DNA of 64,000 bases from JAKFWF01 sp031429105 (GTDB lineage Bacteria > Pseudomonadota > Alphaproteobacteria > Rhizobiales > Hyphomicrobiaceae). Every line of letters starts with the position of its first letter. Within the stretch, counting starts at the first letter, position 1. The notes beneath the pieces were generated by a model that had not been told where the DNA came from, searched no databases, and saw nothing but the letters and a program-made list of their open reading frames with translations. This document shows positions 31,763 to 40,566 of the stretch, piece after piece. The translations under genes were made by a program, and so were the position numbers. Location: contig JANOYV010000014.1 in the NCBI GenBank assembly GCA_031429105.1, forward strand, positions 1 through 64,000. The letters run 5' to 3'.

Positions 31763-32934
31763 TGGCAGTTCAACGTGTCTCCGTATTGGGTGCAACTGGG
31801 TCGATTGGCACGTCGACCTTGGATTTACTTGCGCGCACGCCCGATGCGTTTGAGGTGGTGGCACTGACCGCGCAAACCAACGTCGATAAGCTCGCCGCTG
31901 CTGCCATTGCCACGCGGGCGCAGATCGCGGTTATCGGAGACGAAAGCCTGTACGGTCAATTGAAGGATCGGCTTTCGGGCAGGGACATCGAAGCAGCAGC
32001 CGGCACCGATGCGCTTGTAGCTGCCGGTGGTGCCCCAGCCGATTGTGTTGTTGCAGCGATGATGGGTGCCGCTGGCCTGAAACCAGCGTTGGCAGCGGTT
32101 GCGCAAGGTCGTCGCGTGGCGCTGGCCAACAAGGAATGTTTGGTCACGGCCGGCAGTCTGTTCATGGCGGCCGTCAAGCGCACGGGCGCTGAGCTTTTAC
32201 CCGTCGATAGTGAGCATTCGGCGGTGTTTCAGGCGCTGGGTAACGCGAAGCCTGAAACGGTCGAGCGCATTGTGCTGACAGCGTCAGGTGGCCCGTTTCG
32301 CACTTGGGATCTCAATCAAATTGAAGGTGTTACACCCGAGCAGGCTCTGAAACACCCGAATTGGTCCATGGGTCGCAAGATCACGATCGATTCAGCAACG
32401 ATGATGAACAAAGGTCTTGAGCTGATCGAGGCGTTCCATCTATTCGGCGTTGCAGCTGATCAACTGGCAGTGCTGGTCCATCCGCAATCGATTATTCATG
32501 CCCTCGTTGAATATCGCGATGGCTCGGTGATGGCGCAATTGGGCTGTCCCGATATGCGCACGCCGATCGCCGTGGCGCTGGCCTGGCCCGACCGCATGAC
32601 AGCACCTACAGCCCGTCTCGATCTTGCCAAACTTGCAACGTTAACGTTCGAGGCACCGGATCGGGTTAGGTTTCCAGCGCTAGCCATCGCCGAATCAGCT
32701 TTGGTACGGGGGGGCGTTGCAACCGCAGTACTGAATGCGGCCAATGAAGTGGCCGTTGAAGCGTTCCTGGAGCGGCAAATCGCATTTCTTGAGATTGCGA
32801 GTACCGTTGCCCATTGTCTGGACGAGATGGAGCGCCGAAATATGTGTGGCGACGTAGCGTCAATTGACGAAGTTATCGAAATCGACGCCATGGCCCGCAC
32901 GTTGGCACGAGATGTGATTGCACAACGTCAATGA
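31762..32934 (+). CDS. dxr: 1-deoxy-D-xylulose 5-phosphate reductoisomerase
   Basis: 390 residues. N-terminal NADPH fold RVSVLGATGSIGTSTLDLL; central LLPVDSEHSAVFQAL with metal ligands; flexible loop ASGGPFRTWD and substrate-binding KHPNWSMGRKITIDSATMMN; HPQSIIHALVEYRDGSVMAQ and the late AANEVAVEAFL. It converts DXP to MEP, the committed MEP-pathway step feeding UppS. Start overlaps the cdsA stop by one base. Confidence 0.97.
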   Translation: MAVQRVSVLGATGSIGTSTLDLLARTPDAFEVVALTAQTNVDKLAAAAIATRAQIAVIGDESLYGQLKDRLSGRDIEAAAGTDALVAAGGAPADCVVAAMMGAAGLKPALAAVAQGRRVALANKECLVTAGSLFMAAVKRTGAELLPVDSEHSAVFQALGNAKPETVERIVLTASGGPFRTWDLNQIEGVTPEQALKHPNWSMGRKITIDSATMMNKGLELIEAFHLFGVAADQLAVLVHPQSIIHALVEYRDGSVMAQLGCPDMRTPIAVALAWPDRMTAPTARLDLAKLATLTFEAPDRVRFPALAIAESALVRGGVATAVLNAANEVAVEAFLERQIAFLEIASTVAHCLDEMERRNMCGDVASIDEVIEIDAMARTLARDVIAQRQ

Positions 32935-32988
32935 CATTTTCAATTGGACTGCGGCGTCGGCACGCGAACGCCGGGAACAAGGAAACAA

Positions 32989-34149
32989 ATGAGCTTTATC
33001 AATAGTTTGCCTGGAAATCTCGGAGGCTTCCTATTTGGCGCCGCAGCCTTCCTGTTTGTTCTATCCATAGTCGTCTTCGTGCACGAAATGGGTCATTTTC
33101 TCGTCGCCCGTTGGTGCGGCGTGAAAGTTTCAGCATTTTCGCTCGGCTTTGGTCGCGAAATCTATGGCTTCGACGATAAGCATGGCACGCGCTGGCGCTT
33201 TGCCTGGATCCCGCTCGGCGGTTACGTTAAATTCATGGACGACGAGAATGGCGCCAGCATGCCAATGCGTGAGCGCATCGAGAAAATGACTCCCGAAGAG
33301 CGTGCAGTTTCATTTCATGCCAAACCACTTTGGCAGAAAGCGGCCGTTGTGGCCGCTGGCCCAATTGCCAACTTCCTGCTTGCCATCGCAATTTTTGCAA
33401 TCTTCTTGATGACAGTTGGCACTTACACAACCTCGGCGCGCATTGACGACTTGGTTCCGGGTGGGGTGGCGGAACGGGCAGGCTTCAAGCCCGGCGACAC
33501 CATCGTTTCGATCAACGGCCGCTCGCTTGACTCGTTTCAGCAGTTGCAACAGCTCGTCACCGATAACGTCGGCTCGGGGATGAACTTCATCGTCAAGCGT
33601 CAGAGCGCTGAGGTGGAGATCAAGGCCACACCGGAGTTGGCCGAAGTTGATGATGGTATTGGTGGTAAAGCCAAGGTTGGTCGTCTTGGCATCAAGCAAT
33701 CGCAAACCAAGCAGGACATTGTCCACAAGGTTTACGGCCCCATCGATGCGGTTATCTTGGGTACGCAGAAGAGTTATGGGATCATCCGCTCGACGTTTGC
33801 TTATCTAGGCAACGTCATCAAGGGGCGGCAGAGTGCCGATCAACTTGGAGGTCCCGCCAGAATTGCCGATGCGTCGAATAAGATTGCTAAGCTTGGCCTC
33901 GATCAATTGGTTTACTTCATGGCCTTTATTTCAGTCAGCGTTGGACTGATTAACCTGTTCCCGGTTCCGATCCTTGATGGCGGCCATCTCGCTTTCTACG
34001 GAATCGAAGCGCTGCGGGGCAAACCGCTGAGCGAAGCTACCCAGGAAATGGCCTTCCGAGTGGGCTTTGGCTTGATCATGGCGCTTATGCTCTTCGCGTT
34101 CTGGAACGACCGCTTCATTCTGCTCGGCTGGCTGCCGGGAATGAGTTGA
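32989..34149 (+). CDS. rseP: RseP site-2 protease (intramembrane metalloprotease)
   Basis: 386 residues from the ATG at 32989, preceded by AAGG; an upstream in-frame start at 32944 has no such site. Zn site HEMGH in VVFVHEMGHFLVARW on the first TM helix, one recognisable PDZ domain (about 130-215, VPGGVAERAGFKPGDTIVSI), and the second metal site NLFPVPILDGGHLAFYG. It cleaves transmembrane anti-sigma factors and leftover signal peptides. Usual place between dxr and bamA. Confidence 0.95.
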   Translation: MSFINSLPGNLGGFLFGAAAFLFVLSIVVFVHEMGHFLVARWCGVKVSAFSLGFGREIYGFDDKHGTRWRFAWIPLGGYVKFMDDENGASMPMRERIEKMTPEERAVSFHAKPLWQKAAVVAAGPIANFLLAIAIFAIFLMTVGTYTTSARIDDLVPGGVAERAGFKPGDTIVSINGRSLDSFQQLQQLVTDNVGSGMNFIVKRQSAEVEIKATPELAEVDDGIGGKAKVGRLGIKQSQTKQDIVHKVYGPIDAVILGTQKSYGIIRSTFAYLGNVIKGRQSADQLGGPARIADASNKIAKLGLDQLVYFMAFISVSVGLINLFPVPILDGGHLAFYGIEALRGKPLSEATQEMAFRVGFGLIMALMLFAFWNDRFILLGWLPGMS

Positions 34150-34393
34150 AATAAAAACCTATTTTCTGCTGTGAAGCCCGGAGAATCAGTGGTCGTGAAG
34201 CATTCTTGCCACTTCCAATGAGGTTGCTGAATCGTTAAACCTGCGACAGCGATTGGAGTGCGTTCAGTTGAGTCTGTGATGGGGCAGGCACTTCGGGAAT
34301 ATTGCACTCCTGGCTAAACGAGGGTTTCTGGTGCCGACAGGAATCAACGTAGCTTTGGGGGAATTCGGTAATAATTGAAGGGCAGACGCAGGT

Positions 34394-36781
34394 ATGCCTC
34401 ATTACAAGTCACTAGCCGTGCATATGCTGCGCGTGGTTGCTCTGCTCGCAGCGGCGATCCCAGCATTTGGTGCGATTGATCAGGCCGTCGGCACATCCTT
34501 TGTGTCTTCTAGCGCTGTTGCGCAAGGCGCGATCCGCGACATCCGCGTGATCGGAAACCGCCGCGTGGAGCCGGAAACGGTCCGTTCATATTTGCAATTC
34601 TCCGTCGGCGATGCCTACGAAGCGGGCAAAGTCGATCGCTCGCTGAAAGCCCTGTTTCAGACTGGCCTGTTTGCCGATGTTCGCATTGATCGTGATGCCA
34701 GCGGCGTCGTGATCACCGTGGTCGAGAATCCGGTGATCAGCGTCGTCGCATTCGAGGGCAACAGCGAAGTCGACACGGCAACACTCACTACTGAAGTCCA
34801 GCTCAAGGCTCGTTCGGTTTACACTCGGGCCCGCGCACTGGCCGACGTGCAACGCATCCTCGACGTTTATCGTCGTCAAGGTCGCTTTGCTGCCTCGGTT
34901 GAGCCGAAATTGATCGAACTCGATCAGAACCGCGTCAATCTCGTGTTCGAGATCAACGAGGGTGCGGCAACCAAGGTCCAAAAAATCACATTCGTCGGCA
35001 ATCGCGCGTTTTCAGACTCGCAACTGCGCGACATTATCTCCACCACCCAATCGGGCTGGTTCGACTTCCTCAAGGGAACGAACGTCTACGATCCAGATCG
35101 TTCAAATCTGGATAAGGAGTTGCTGCGTCAGTATTACCTGAAAAATGGCTATGCCGATGTGCGGGTCATCACCGGTAACGCTGAACTTGATCGCGGCGGC
35201 TCGGGCTTCTTCGTCACGTACACCATCGAAGAGGGCGAACTCTACTCGTTTGGCGACGTGAAGATTGAAAGCGCGCTGCCATCGATCCAGCCAGAGCGGT
35301 TCCGTGGCGATGTGCTGACCACGCAAGGGCAAATCTACAACGCCAGCTATATTGACAAGTCAGTTGAAAAGCTGACGTTGCAGGTCTCCGAGCAGGGCTA
35401 TCCTTTTGCCCGGGTCCGCCCACGCGCCGATCGCAACGAGGCGACGCGAACGATCAGTCTCACCTATACGATCGACGAGGGCCAGCGGGTCTACATCGAG
35501 CGGATCAACATCATTGGTAACTTGCGGACTAAGGACCACGTGATCCGCCGCGAATTCCGCTTGGTTGAAGGCGATGCGTTCAATCCGCTGATGGTTGAAG
35601 CCGCTAAAAAGCGTTTGCAAGGGCTTGGCTTCTTCAAGACCGTTGATGTAAAGCGCCGCGCAGGTGGTGCACCAGATCGCGTTACACTCGATGTGGAGTT
35701 GGTTGAACAGCCAACAGGCGAATTGTCATTCGGCGCCGGCTACTCGACGAATGAAGGCGTGATCGGCGATGTCAGCATCACCGAGCGCAACTTGCTAGGT
35801 AACGGGCAGTTCCTGCGTCTGAAACTGTCGGGTTCGCTTGATCGGTTCCAGATCGACTTGAGCTTTACAGAGCCACGTTTCCTTGATCGTAACCTGTCTG
35901 CTGGTTTCGACATATTTTATAAGGATGTGAACGCGCTCTCGACGTCGTCTTACAAGAGCCGAAAGCAGGGCGGCAGTTTGCGCCTTGGGTTCCCAATCTC
36001 GGAGAACATGTGGCTCAACACGAACTACACGTTATCTTACGATGACATATACGAGATCGATACGACAACTGCATCACGCGCCGTTGCCGAAGCCAAGGGC
36101 GGGTTCCTAACCTCTGCCATTGGTTCTGCGCTCACTTACGATACGCGTAACCATCCCAAGAACCCGAACCGTGGTCTGTTCCTGCAAGTGGGCGCTGACT
36201 TTGCCGGTGTCGGTGGTGACGTGCAGTATGTTCGCCTCCAGGCTGAGGGTCGCGGTTACTACCCGATTACCGAAAAAATCACCTTCGTAGGTCGTGTCAT
36301 CGGTGGTCAGATCGAAGGATGGGGTGGGCAAGATGTCCGCTTGCTGGATCTGTACTACAAGGGTGGCGAGACGATCCGCGGCTTCGATAAATCAGGTGTT
36401 GGTCCGCGCGATACTGTAACCAGCGACGCGCTTGGCGGTAAAACCTTCTGGGCATCGACGGCTGAAATTCGGTTCCCGCTGCCGTTTATTCCTGACGAAC
36501 TTGGCATTTCCGGCGCTGTTTTCGCAGATGCAGGCTCCGTGTTTGGTGCCGGTGCATTGGCGAACAAGTTCAACAATCAGTGCGCACTTGCTCCGGCGGC
36601 ACGTAATCGGTTGAACGGCGTCTGCCTCCAAGACAGCGACATTATCCGCTCGTCGGTTGGTGCCAGCATCCTGTGGAACTCGCCACTTGGGCCGCTGCGT
36701 CTCGATTACGCTTACGCTTTGACGAAGGATGACTTCGACAAAACCCAGTTGATCCGTTTCGGCGCTTCGACCAAGTTCTGA
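34394..36781 (+). CDS. bamA: BamA, outer-membrane beta-barrel assembly protein
   Basis: 795 residues. Signal peptide (HMLRVVALLAAAIPAFGAID). Five POTRA domains follow from about residue 45 (IRDIRVIGNRRVEPETVRSY; ISVVAFEGNSEVD; TKVQKITFVGNRAFSDSQLR; VYIERINIIGNLRTKDHVIR), then the 16-strand barrel with the conserved RGFDKSGVGPRD lid segment and the terminal IRFGASTKF ending in Phe. It inserts outer-membrane proteins. A 244-base leader without a gene precedes it. No skp gene lies between bamA and lpxD. Confidence 0.97.
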   Translation: MPHYKSLAVHMLRVVALLAAAIPAFGAIDQAVGTSFVSSSAVAQGAIRDIRVIGNRRVEPETVRSYLQFSVGDAYEAGKVDRSLKALFQTGLFADVRIDRDASGVVITVVENPVISVVAFEGNSEVDTATLTTEVQLKARSVYTRARALADVQRILDVYRRQGRFAASVEPKLIELDQNRVNLVFEINEGAATKVQKITFVGNRAFSDSQLRDIISTTQSGWFDFLKGTNVYDPDRSNLDKELLRQYYLKNGYADVRVITGNAELDRGGSGFFVTYTIEEGELYSFGDVKIESALPSIQPERFRGDVLTTQGQIYNASYIDKSVEKLTLQVSEQGYPFARVRPRADRNEATRTISLTYTIDEGQRVYIERINIIGNLRTKDHVIRREFRLVEGDAFNPLMVEAAKKRLQGLGFFKTVDVKRRAGGAPDRVTLDVELVEQPTGELSFGAGYSTNEGVIGDVSITERNLLGNGQFLRLKLSGSLDRFQIDLSFTEPRFLDRNLSAGFDIFYKDVNALSTSSYKSRKQGGSLRLGFPISENMWLNTNYTLSYDDIYEIDTTTASRAVAEAKGGFLTSAIGSALTYDTRNHPKNPNRGLFLQVGADFAGVGGDVQYVRLQAEGRGYYPITEKITFVGRVIGGQIEGWGGQDVRLLDLYYKGGETIRGFDKSGVGPRDTVTSDALGGKTFWASTAEIRFPLPFIPDELGISGAVFADAGSVFGAGALANKFNNQCALAPAARNRLNGVCLQDSDIIRSSVGASILWNSPLGPLRLDYAYALTKDDFDKTQLIRFGASTKF

Positions 36782-36812
36782 TCGGCGCTTGAGGCGATAT
36801 CTTCACTGTGAC

Positions 36813-36843
36813 AAGGGGTGAGCCTAGGGCTTGCCCCTTTTCG
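36813..36843 (+). terminator. Intrinsic terminator after bamA
   Basis: AAGGGG (36813-36818) pairs with CCCCTT (36834-36839), with an inner AGCC/GGCT stem (36821-36824 with 36828-36831), then TTTT. It separates bamA from lpxD. Confidence 0.7.
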
Positions 36844-36910
36844 TTTGCGGACCACAGCGCTGATCTGATTAATGGGCTGTGAGATTTCAACCAGAATGCA
36901 GGCAGCGCCA

Positions 36911-37960
36911 ATGGAGCATCCAGGGTTCTACGATCGGGCGGGGCCGTTTGCGCTTGCAGTCGTGGCGAAGGCCGTCGAAGCGGAACTGCTCGCGGGAGCC
37001 GATTCCGAACGCGTGCTGGATGATGTGCGTCCGCTAAGTGATGCGGGCGCTTCGCACCTAAGTTTTCTCGACAATAAGAAGTACCTACCTCAACTCGCCG
37101 GAACGCGCGCCGGTGCTTGCCTCGTTCAACCAGCATTCGCGGAACGGCTCGGCGCTGGCACTACGGCGCTCGTTACTAAAAATCCGTATCGCGGCTTCGC
37201 CTTGGCATTGGCCCTGTTCTACCCGCAGGCGATGCGTCCGCTGGTCTGTGGCCCAACGGCGAAGCTTGCGGTTGATCCATCGGCCATGCTTGAAGAGGGA
37301 GTCATCATCGAGCCTGGTGCGATTGTTGGCCCGCAAGCAATGATCGGGCGCGGCACCATTGTCGCAGCCGGTGCGGTCGTTGGCTATCGCTGCGCTATCG
37401 GTCGGGATTGCTTCATCGGCCCGAATGCTACGGTCACGCACGCTCTAATCGGTGACCGGGTGATCCTGCATGCGGGTGTGCGCATCGGTCAGGATGGTTT
37501 TGGCTTCGCCATGAGTGCGCGGGGGCACCTGAAAGTACCGCAAATTGGCCGTGTCGTCATACAGGACGACGTTGAAATTGGTGCTAATTCCGCCGTCGAT
37601 CGGGGTGCGCTTAAGGATACCGTGATTGGCGAAGGCACGAAAATTGATAATCTGGTACAGATCGGGCACAATGTGGTCATTGGACGACACTGTGTGATTG
37701 TTGGTCAATGTGGGATTGCCGGTTCCGCCGAATTAGCTGATTTCGTGGTGATGGGCGGTCAGGCTGGCGTTGCTGGTCATATCAAGGTGGGCGTTGGCGC
37801 ACATATTGCAGGTGCTAGTCACGCCAAAGACGATGTTGCGGCTGGCGCTCGCATGGTCGGCACGCCGACAGTGACGTTGCGGGAATGGGCCAAACAGGAA
37901 CTTGCCCTTAAGCGCCTGGTTTCAGGCAAAGCGGCAGCCGGTTCCAAGTCCGATGGTTGA
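36911..37960 (+). CDS. lpxD: UDP-3-O-acylglucosamine N-acyltransferase
   Basis: 349 residues from the ATG at 36911 (MEHPGFYDRAGPFALAVVAK matches the family N-terminus); ATGs at 36872 and 36896 would add a poorly conserved leader. An N-terminal uridine-binding domain is followed by left-handed hexapeptide repeats (AIVGPQAMIGRGTIVAAGAV and onward), with the catalytic His in DNLVQIGHNVVIG. It adds the second 3-hydroxyacyl chain in lipid A synthesis. Alphaproteobacterial lipid A run with fabZ, lpxA, lpxI and lpxB. Confidence 0.95.
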   Translation: MEHPGFYDRAGPFALAVVAKAVEAELLAGADSERVLDDVRPLSDAGASHLSFLDNKKYLPQLAGTRAGACLVQPAFAERLGAGTTALVTKNPYRGFALALALFYPQAMRPLVCGPTAKLAVDPSAMLEEGVIIEPGAIVGPQAMIGRGTIVAAGAVVGYRCAIGRDCFIGPNATVTHALIGDRVILHAGVRIGQDGFGFAMSARGHLKVPQIGRVVIQDDVEIGANSAVDRGALKDTVIGEGTKIDNLVQIGHNVVIGRHCVIVGQCGIAGSAELADFVVMGGQAGVAGHIKVGVGAHIAGASHAKDDVAAGARMVGTPTVTLREWAKQELALKRLVSGKAAAGSKSDG

Positions 37961-37981
37961 GGTTGGTATGATGGATAGAGC

Positions 37982-38485
37982 ATGAGCGACACGATGAACG
38001 ACGCTGGCCCCGGCCCGAAACTTGGTACCGCTGATATCAATCGGCTGATGAAGCTGTTGCCGCATCGGTACCCGTTCCTGATGGTTGATCGCATGTTCGA
38101 CATGGATCGCGATGTAACGGCGGTCGGCATCAAGAACGTGACGATCAACGAGCCGTTCTTCCAGGGCCATTTTCCAGGCTTTCCCGTGATGCCGGGCGTC
38201 CTCATCATCGAGGGCTTGGCGCAGACGGCAGGTGCCCTATGCGTGCACAGCCTCGGCGAAACCTATAAACCTCAGATTGTTTATTTCATGGGGATCGACA
38301 ACGCAAAGTTTCGCAAACCTGTATTGCCGGGCGACCAACTGCACTATCATGTGAAGAAGATCCGCAGCCGCGGCCGTGCCTGGCGCTTCTTTGGAGAAGC
38401 CAAGGTCAACGGCGCGGTCGTCGCGGAAGCTGAGATCAGCGCCATGATCGTGGACCAGGATGCCCAAACAGGTACGAGCAGCTGA
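37982..38485 (+). CDS. fabZ: 3-hydroxyacyl-ACP dehydratase FabZ
   Basis: 167 residues. Hot-dog fold with INRLMKLLPHRYPFLMVDRM and the catalytic HFPGFPVMPGVLIIEGLAQT (His and Glu). It dehydrates 3-hydroxyacyl-ACP in fatty acid elongation and competes with LpxA/LpxD for hydroxyacyl-ACP, hence its place in the lipid A operon. A short N-terminal extension precedes the core. It overlaps lpxA by 26 bases. Confidence 0.96.
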   Translation: MSDTMNDAGPGPKLGTADINRLMKLLPHRYPFLMVDRMFDMDRDVTAVGIKNVTINEPFFQGHFPGFPVMPGVLIIEGLAQTAGALCVHSLGETYKPQIVYFMGIDNAKFRKPVLPGDQLHYHVKKIRSRGRAWRFFGEAKVNGAVVAEAEISAMIVDQDAQTGTSS

Positions 38486-39284
38486 CCGTCGGATTCATCC
38501 GAGCTCGGTCATAGAAGACGGCGCCAAATTGGGTGCCGATGTAAAGATTGGGCCGTTCTGTACGGTCGGCGCTAACGTCACGCTTGGCGATGGCTGCGAA
38601 CTCTTGAGCCATGTCGCATTGGCCGGCCAAACGACGATTGGGCCGGGTACCAGGATTTTCCCGTTCGCCTCGATCGGCCATCAGCCGCAGGATCTCAAAT
38701 ACAATGGCGAGCCATGTTCGCTGACGATTGGCGCCAAGTGCATGATTCGCGAAGGCGTGACCATGAACCCGGGCACTGCCGGTGGCGGCTCGGTGACGAC
38801 GGTCGGCGACGGTTGCGCGTTTCTCGCCAACAGCCACGTTGGGCATGACTGCCGGGTTGGCAACAACGTCATCTTCTCGAACAACGTCATGCTGGCTGGC
38901 CATTGCGATGTCGGCGATTATGCGATCATCGGTGGAGGTGCCGCCGTCATCCAGTTTGCTCGCGTCGGCGCGCATGCGTTCGTTGGCGGCATGTCCGGCC
39001 TCGAAAACGATATTATTCCCTACGGGATGGCGATCGGCAATCGCGCCTACCTGTCCGGGCTCAACATCATTGGCCTGCAACGCCGCGGCTTTGCCCGCGC
39101 TGATATCCATAGTCTGCGACGCGCCTACCGCTTGATGTTTGCCAACGAAGGCACACTGCTTGAGCGCGTCGAGGATGTTGCAACCGAGTTCAAGGACCAT
39201 CCGATCGTCCAAGAGATCGTCGCGTTCATTCGCGTTGGCGGCAAGCGGTCGATCTGTACGCCGCGCGATGGACATGACAACTGA
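38460..39284 (+). CDS. lpxA: UDP-N-acetylglucosamine O-acyltransferase
   Basis: 274 residues. Hexapeptide-repeat helix (VIEDGAKLGADVKIGPFCTV ...), family markers IGHQPQDLKYNGEP and NPGTAGGG, catalytic His in SHVGHDCRVGNNV, and the C-terminal helical GLQRRGFARADIHSLRRAYR. It transfers 3-hydroxyacyl from ACP to UDP-GlcNAc, the first lipid A step. The 26-base overlap with fabZ and 17-base overlap with lpxI indicate tight coupling. Confidence 0.97.
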   Translation: MPKQVRAADRRIHPSSVIEDGAKLGADVKIGPFCTVGANVTLGDGCELLSHVALAGQTTIGPGTRIFPFASIGHQPQDLKYNGEPCSLTIGAKCMIREGVTMNPGTAGGGSVTTVGDGCAFLANSHVGHDCRVGNNVIFSNNVMLAGHCDVGDYAIIGGGAAVIQFARVGAHAFVGGMSGLENDIIPYGMAIGNRAYLSGLNIIGLQRRGFARADIHSLRRAYRLMFANEGTLLERVEDVATEFKDHPIVQEIVAFIRVGGKRSICTPRDGHDN

Positions 39285-40566
39285 GGCTGCGGTGCCGCCC
39301 GGGCCCCTTGGCATCTTGGCTGGGGGGGGCGCTTTGCCTGAGCAGATCGCAGCAAGTGCAGTTGCCCAAGGTCGCGCAGTCCACATCGTTGCAATCAAGG
39401 GGGAGGCTGGCCCCGGCATTGAAAAGTTCCCGCACACCTGGGTCAACTGGGGCGGCATTGGTCGCATGAGCGCGAGCCTCAAGTCCGCCGAGTGTCGCGA
39501 CCTCATCATTGTTGGCAGCGTGACCCGGCCGGACTTGCGCAAGGTGCGGCCGGACCTGGGGTTGATCCGCGCCATACCAACCATCGTCCGGTTGTTCGGC
39601 GGCGGCGATGATCACGTGTTGCGTAACGTGGTCCGCTTCTTTGAAGCGCAGGGATTCACCGTGCGCGGCGTGGCGGATGTGGCGCCTGAGTTACTAATGG
39701 ACATAGGTGCAATCGGGCAGACGGCTGCCAATCCAGCCTGCACGGCGGACGCCGATCACGGTTTCGCCCTCGTCGATGCCTTGGGCTTCGCCGACGTCGG
39801 CCAAGCTGTTGTGATCAAGGGCGGTCGCGTGCTGGCGATCGAGGCAGCGGAGGGCACGGATCGAATGCTGGCCCGCCTTGACGCCGAGAGCCAAGCACAT
39901 GGCGCGATCCTGATTAAACGACCGAAGCCCGACCAGGAGTTACGCGTTGACATGCCGGTGATTGGTCCGCGCACGGTGGAACTGGCCGCCGAGATTGGCT
40001 TGGTTGGCATTGTCGTCGAAGCTGGTCGCGTGTTGATTGCCGAGCGTGCGGGCGTCATCGAGGCTGCTGACCGATGCGGGTTGTTCGTTGCCGGCGCTGT
40101 AGCGCAGCCTGGACACGTAACCGTTCGTCCAGCAGTCACCTTCAAACTCATCAACCGGCTGACACCGAAAGCACCGCTGCGGCAAGATACAATGCGCGCC
40201 TGTGGCGTTGTGGCGGCGTTAGCATCGTTCGTTTCGACCGCTGGAGTCGTGGTCGTCCGCAATCATGTGATTGCCATCGAGACCGGCGAGGGCCTTGAAG
40301 CCATGTTCGCGCGGGTGAATATGTTGCGTCAGTGGGGTGCTAAGGCTGGCTCCAAACGACGCGGCGTCTTGGCGTTATCGGGAACGGGGCTTACCGCGTC
40401 GAGCGTCGTTGCGGTTGTGACTGCCGCCGCCAATGCTGGCCTTGCCGGATTGGTACTGCCATCAGGCATCGCGACCGATATTGCGGATCACTTCGGTCAG
40501 ATGGCTGAGCCGTTAGGACTTTCGGTCACCGAAGTACATGGCAGCAGTCTTCGGGGGACGCCATGA
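39268..40566 (+). CDS. lpxI: UDP-2,3-diacylglucosamine hydrolase LpxI with duplicated C-terminal domain
   Basis: 432 residues from the ATG at 39268, against about 280 normally. N-terminal domain: GPLGILAGGGALPEQIAAS, IGRMSASLKS, RLFGGGDDHVLRNVVRFFEA. C-terminal LpxI domain (about 165-275): VVIKGGRVLAIEAAEGTDRM, LRVDMPVIGPRTVELA with the catalytic Asp (about 228), and EAGRVLIAERAGVIEAAD. A further segment (about 308-402) repeats this domain loosely (VVVVRNHVIAIETGEGLEAM against the first copy) but lacks the Asp. LpxI removes UMP to give lipid X. It overlaps lpxB by ATGA. Confidence 0.93.
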   Translation: MDMTTEAAVPPGPLGILAGGGALPEQIAASAVAQGRAVHIVAIKGEAGPGIEKFPHTWVNWGGIGRMSASLKSAECRDLIIVGSVTRPDLRKVRPDLGLIRAIPTIVRLFGGGDDHVLRNVVRFFEAQGFTVRGVADVAPELLMDIGAIGQTAANPACTADADHGFALVDALGFADVGQAVVIKGGRVLAIEAAEGTDRMLARLDAESQAHGAILIKRPKPDQELRVDMPVIGPRTVELAAEIGLVGIVVEAGRVLIAERAGVIEAADRCGLFVAGAVAQPGHVTVRPAVTFKLINRLTPKAPLRQDTMRACGVVAALASFVSTAGVVVVRNHVIAIETGEGLEAMFARVNMLRQWGAKAGSKRRGVLALSGTGLTASSVVAVVTAAANAGLAGLVLPSGIATDIADHFGQMAEPLGLSVTEVHGSSLRGTP

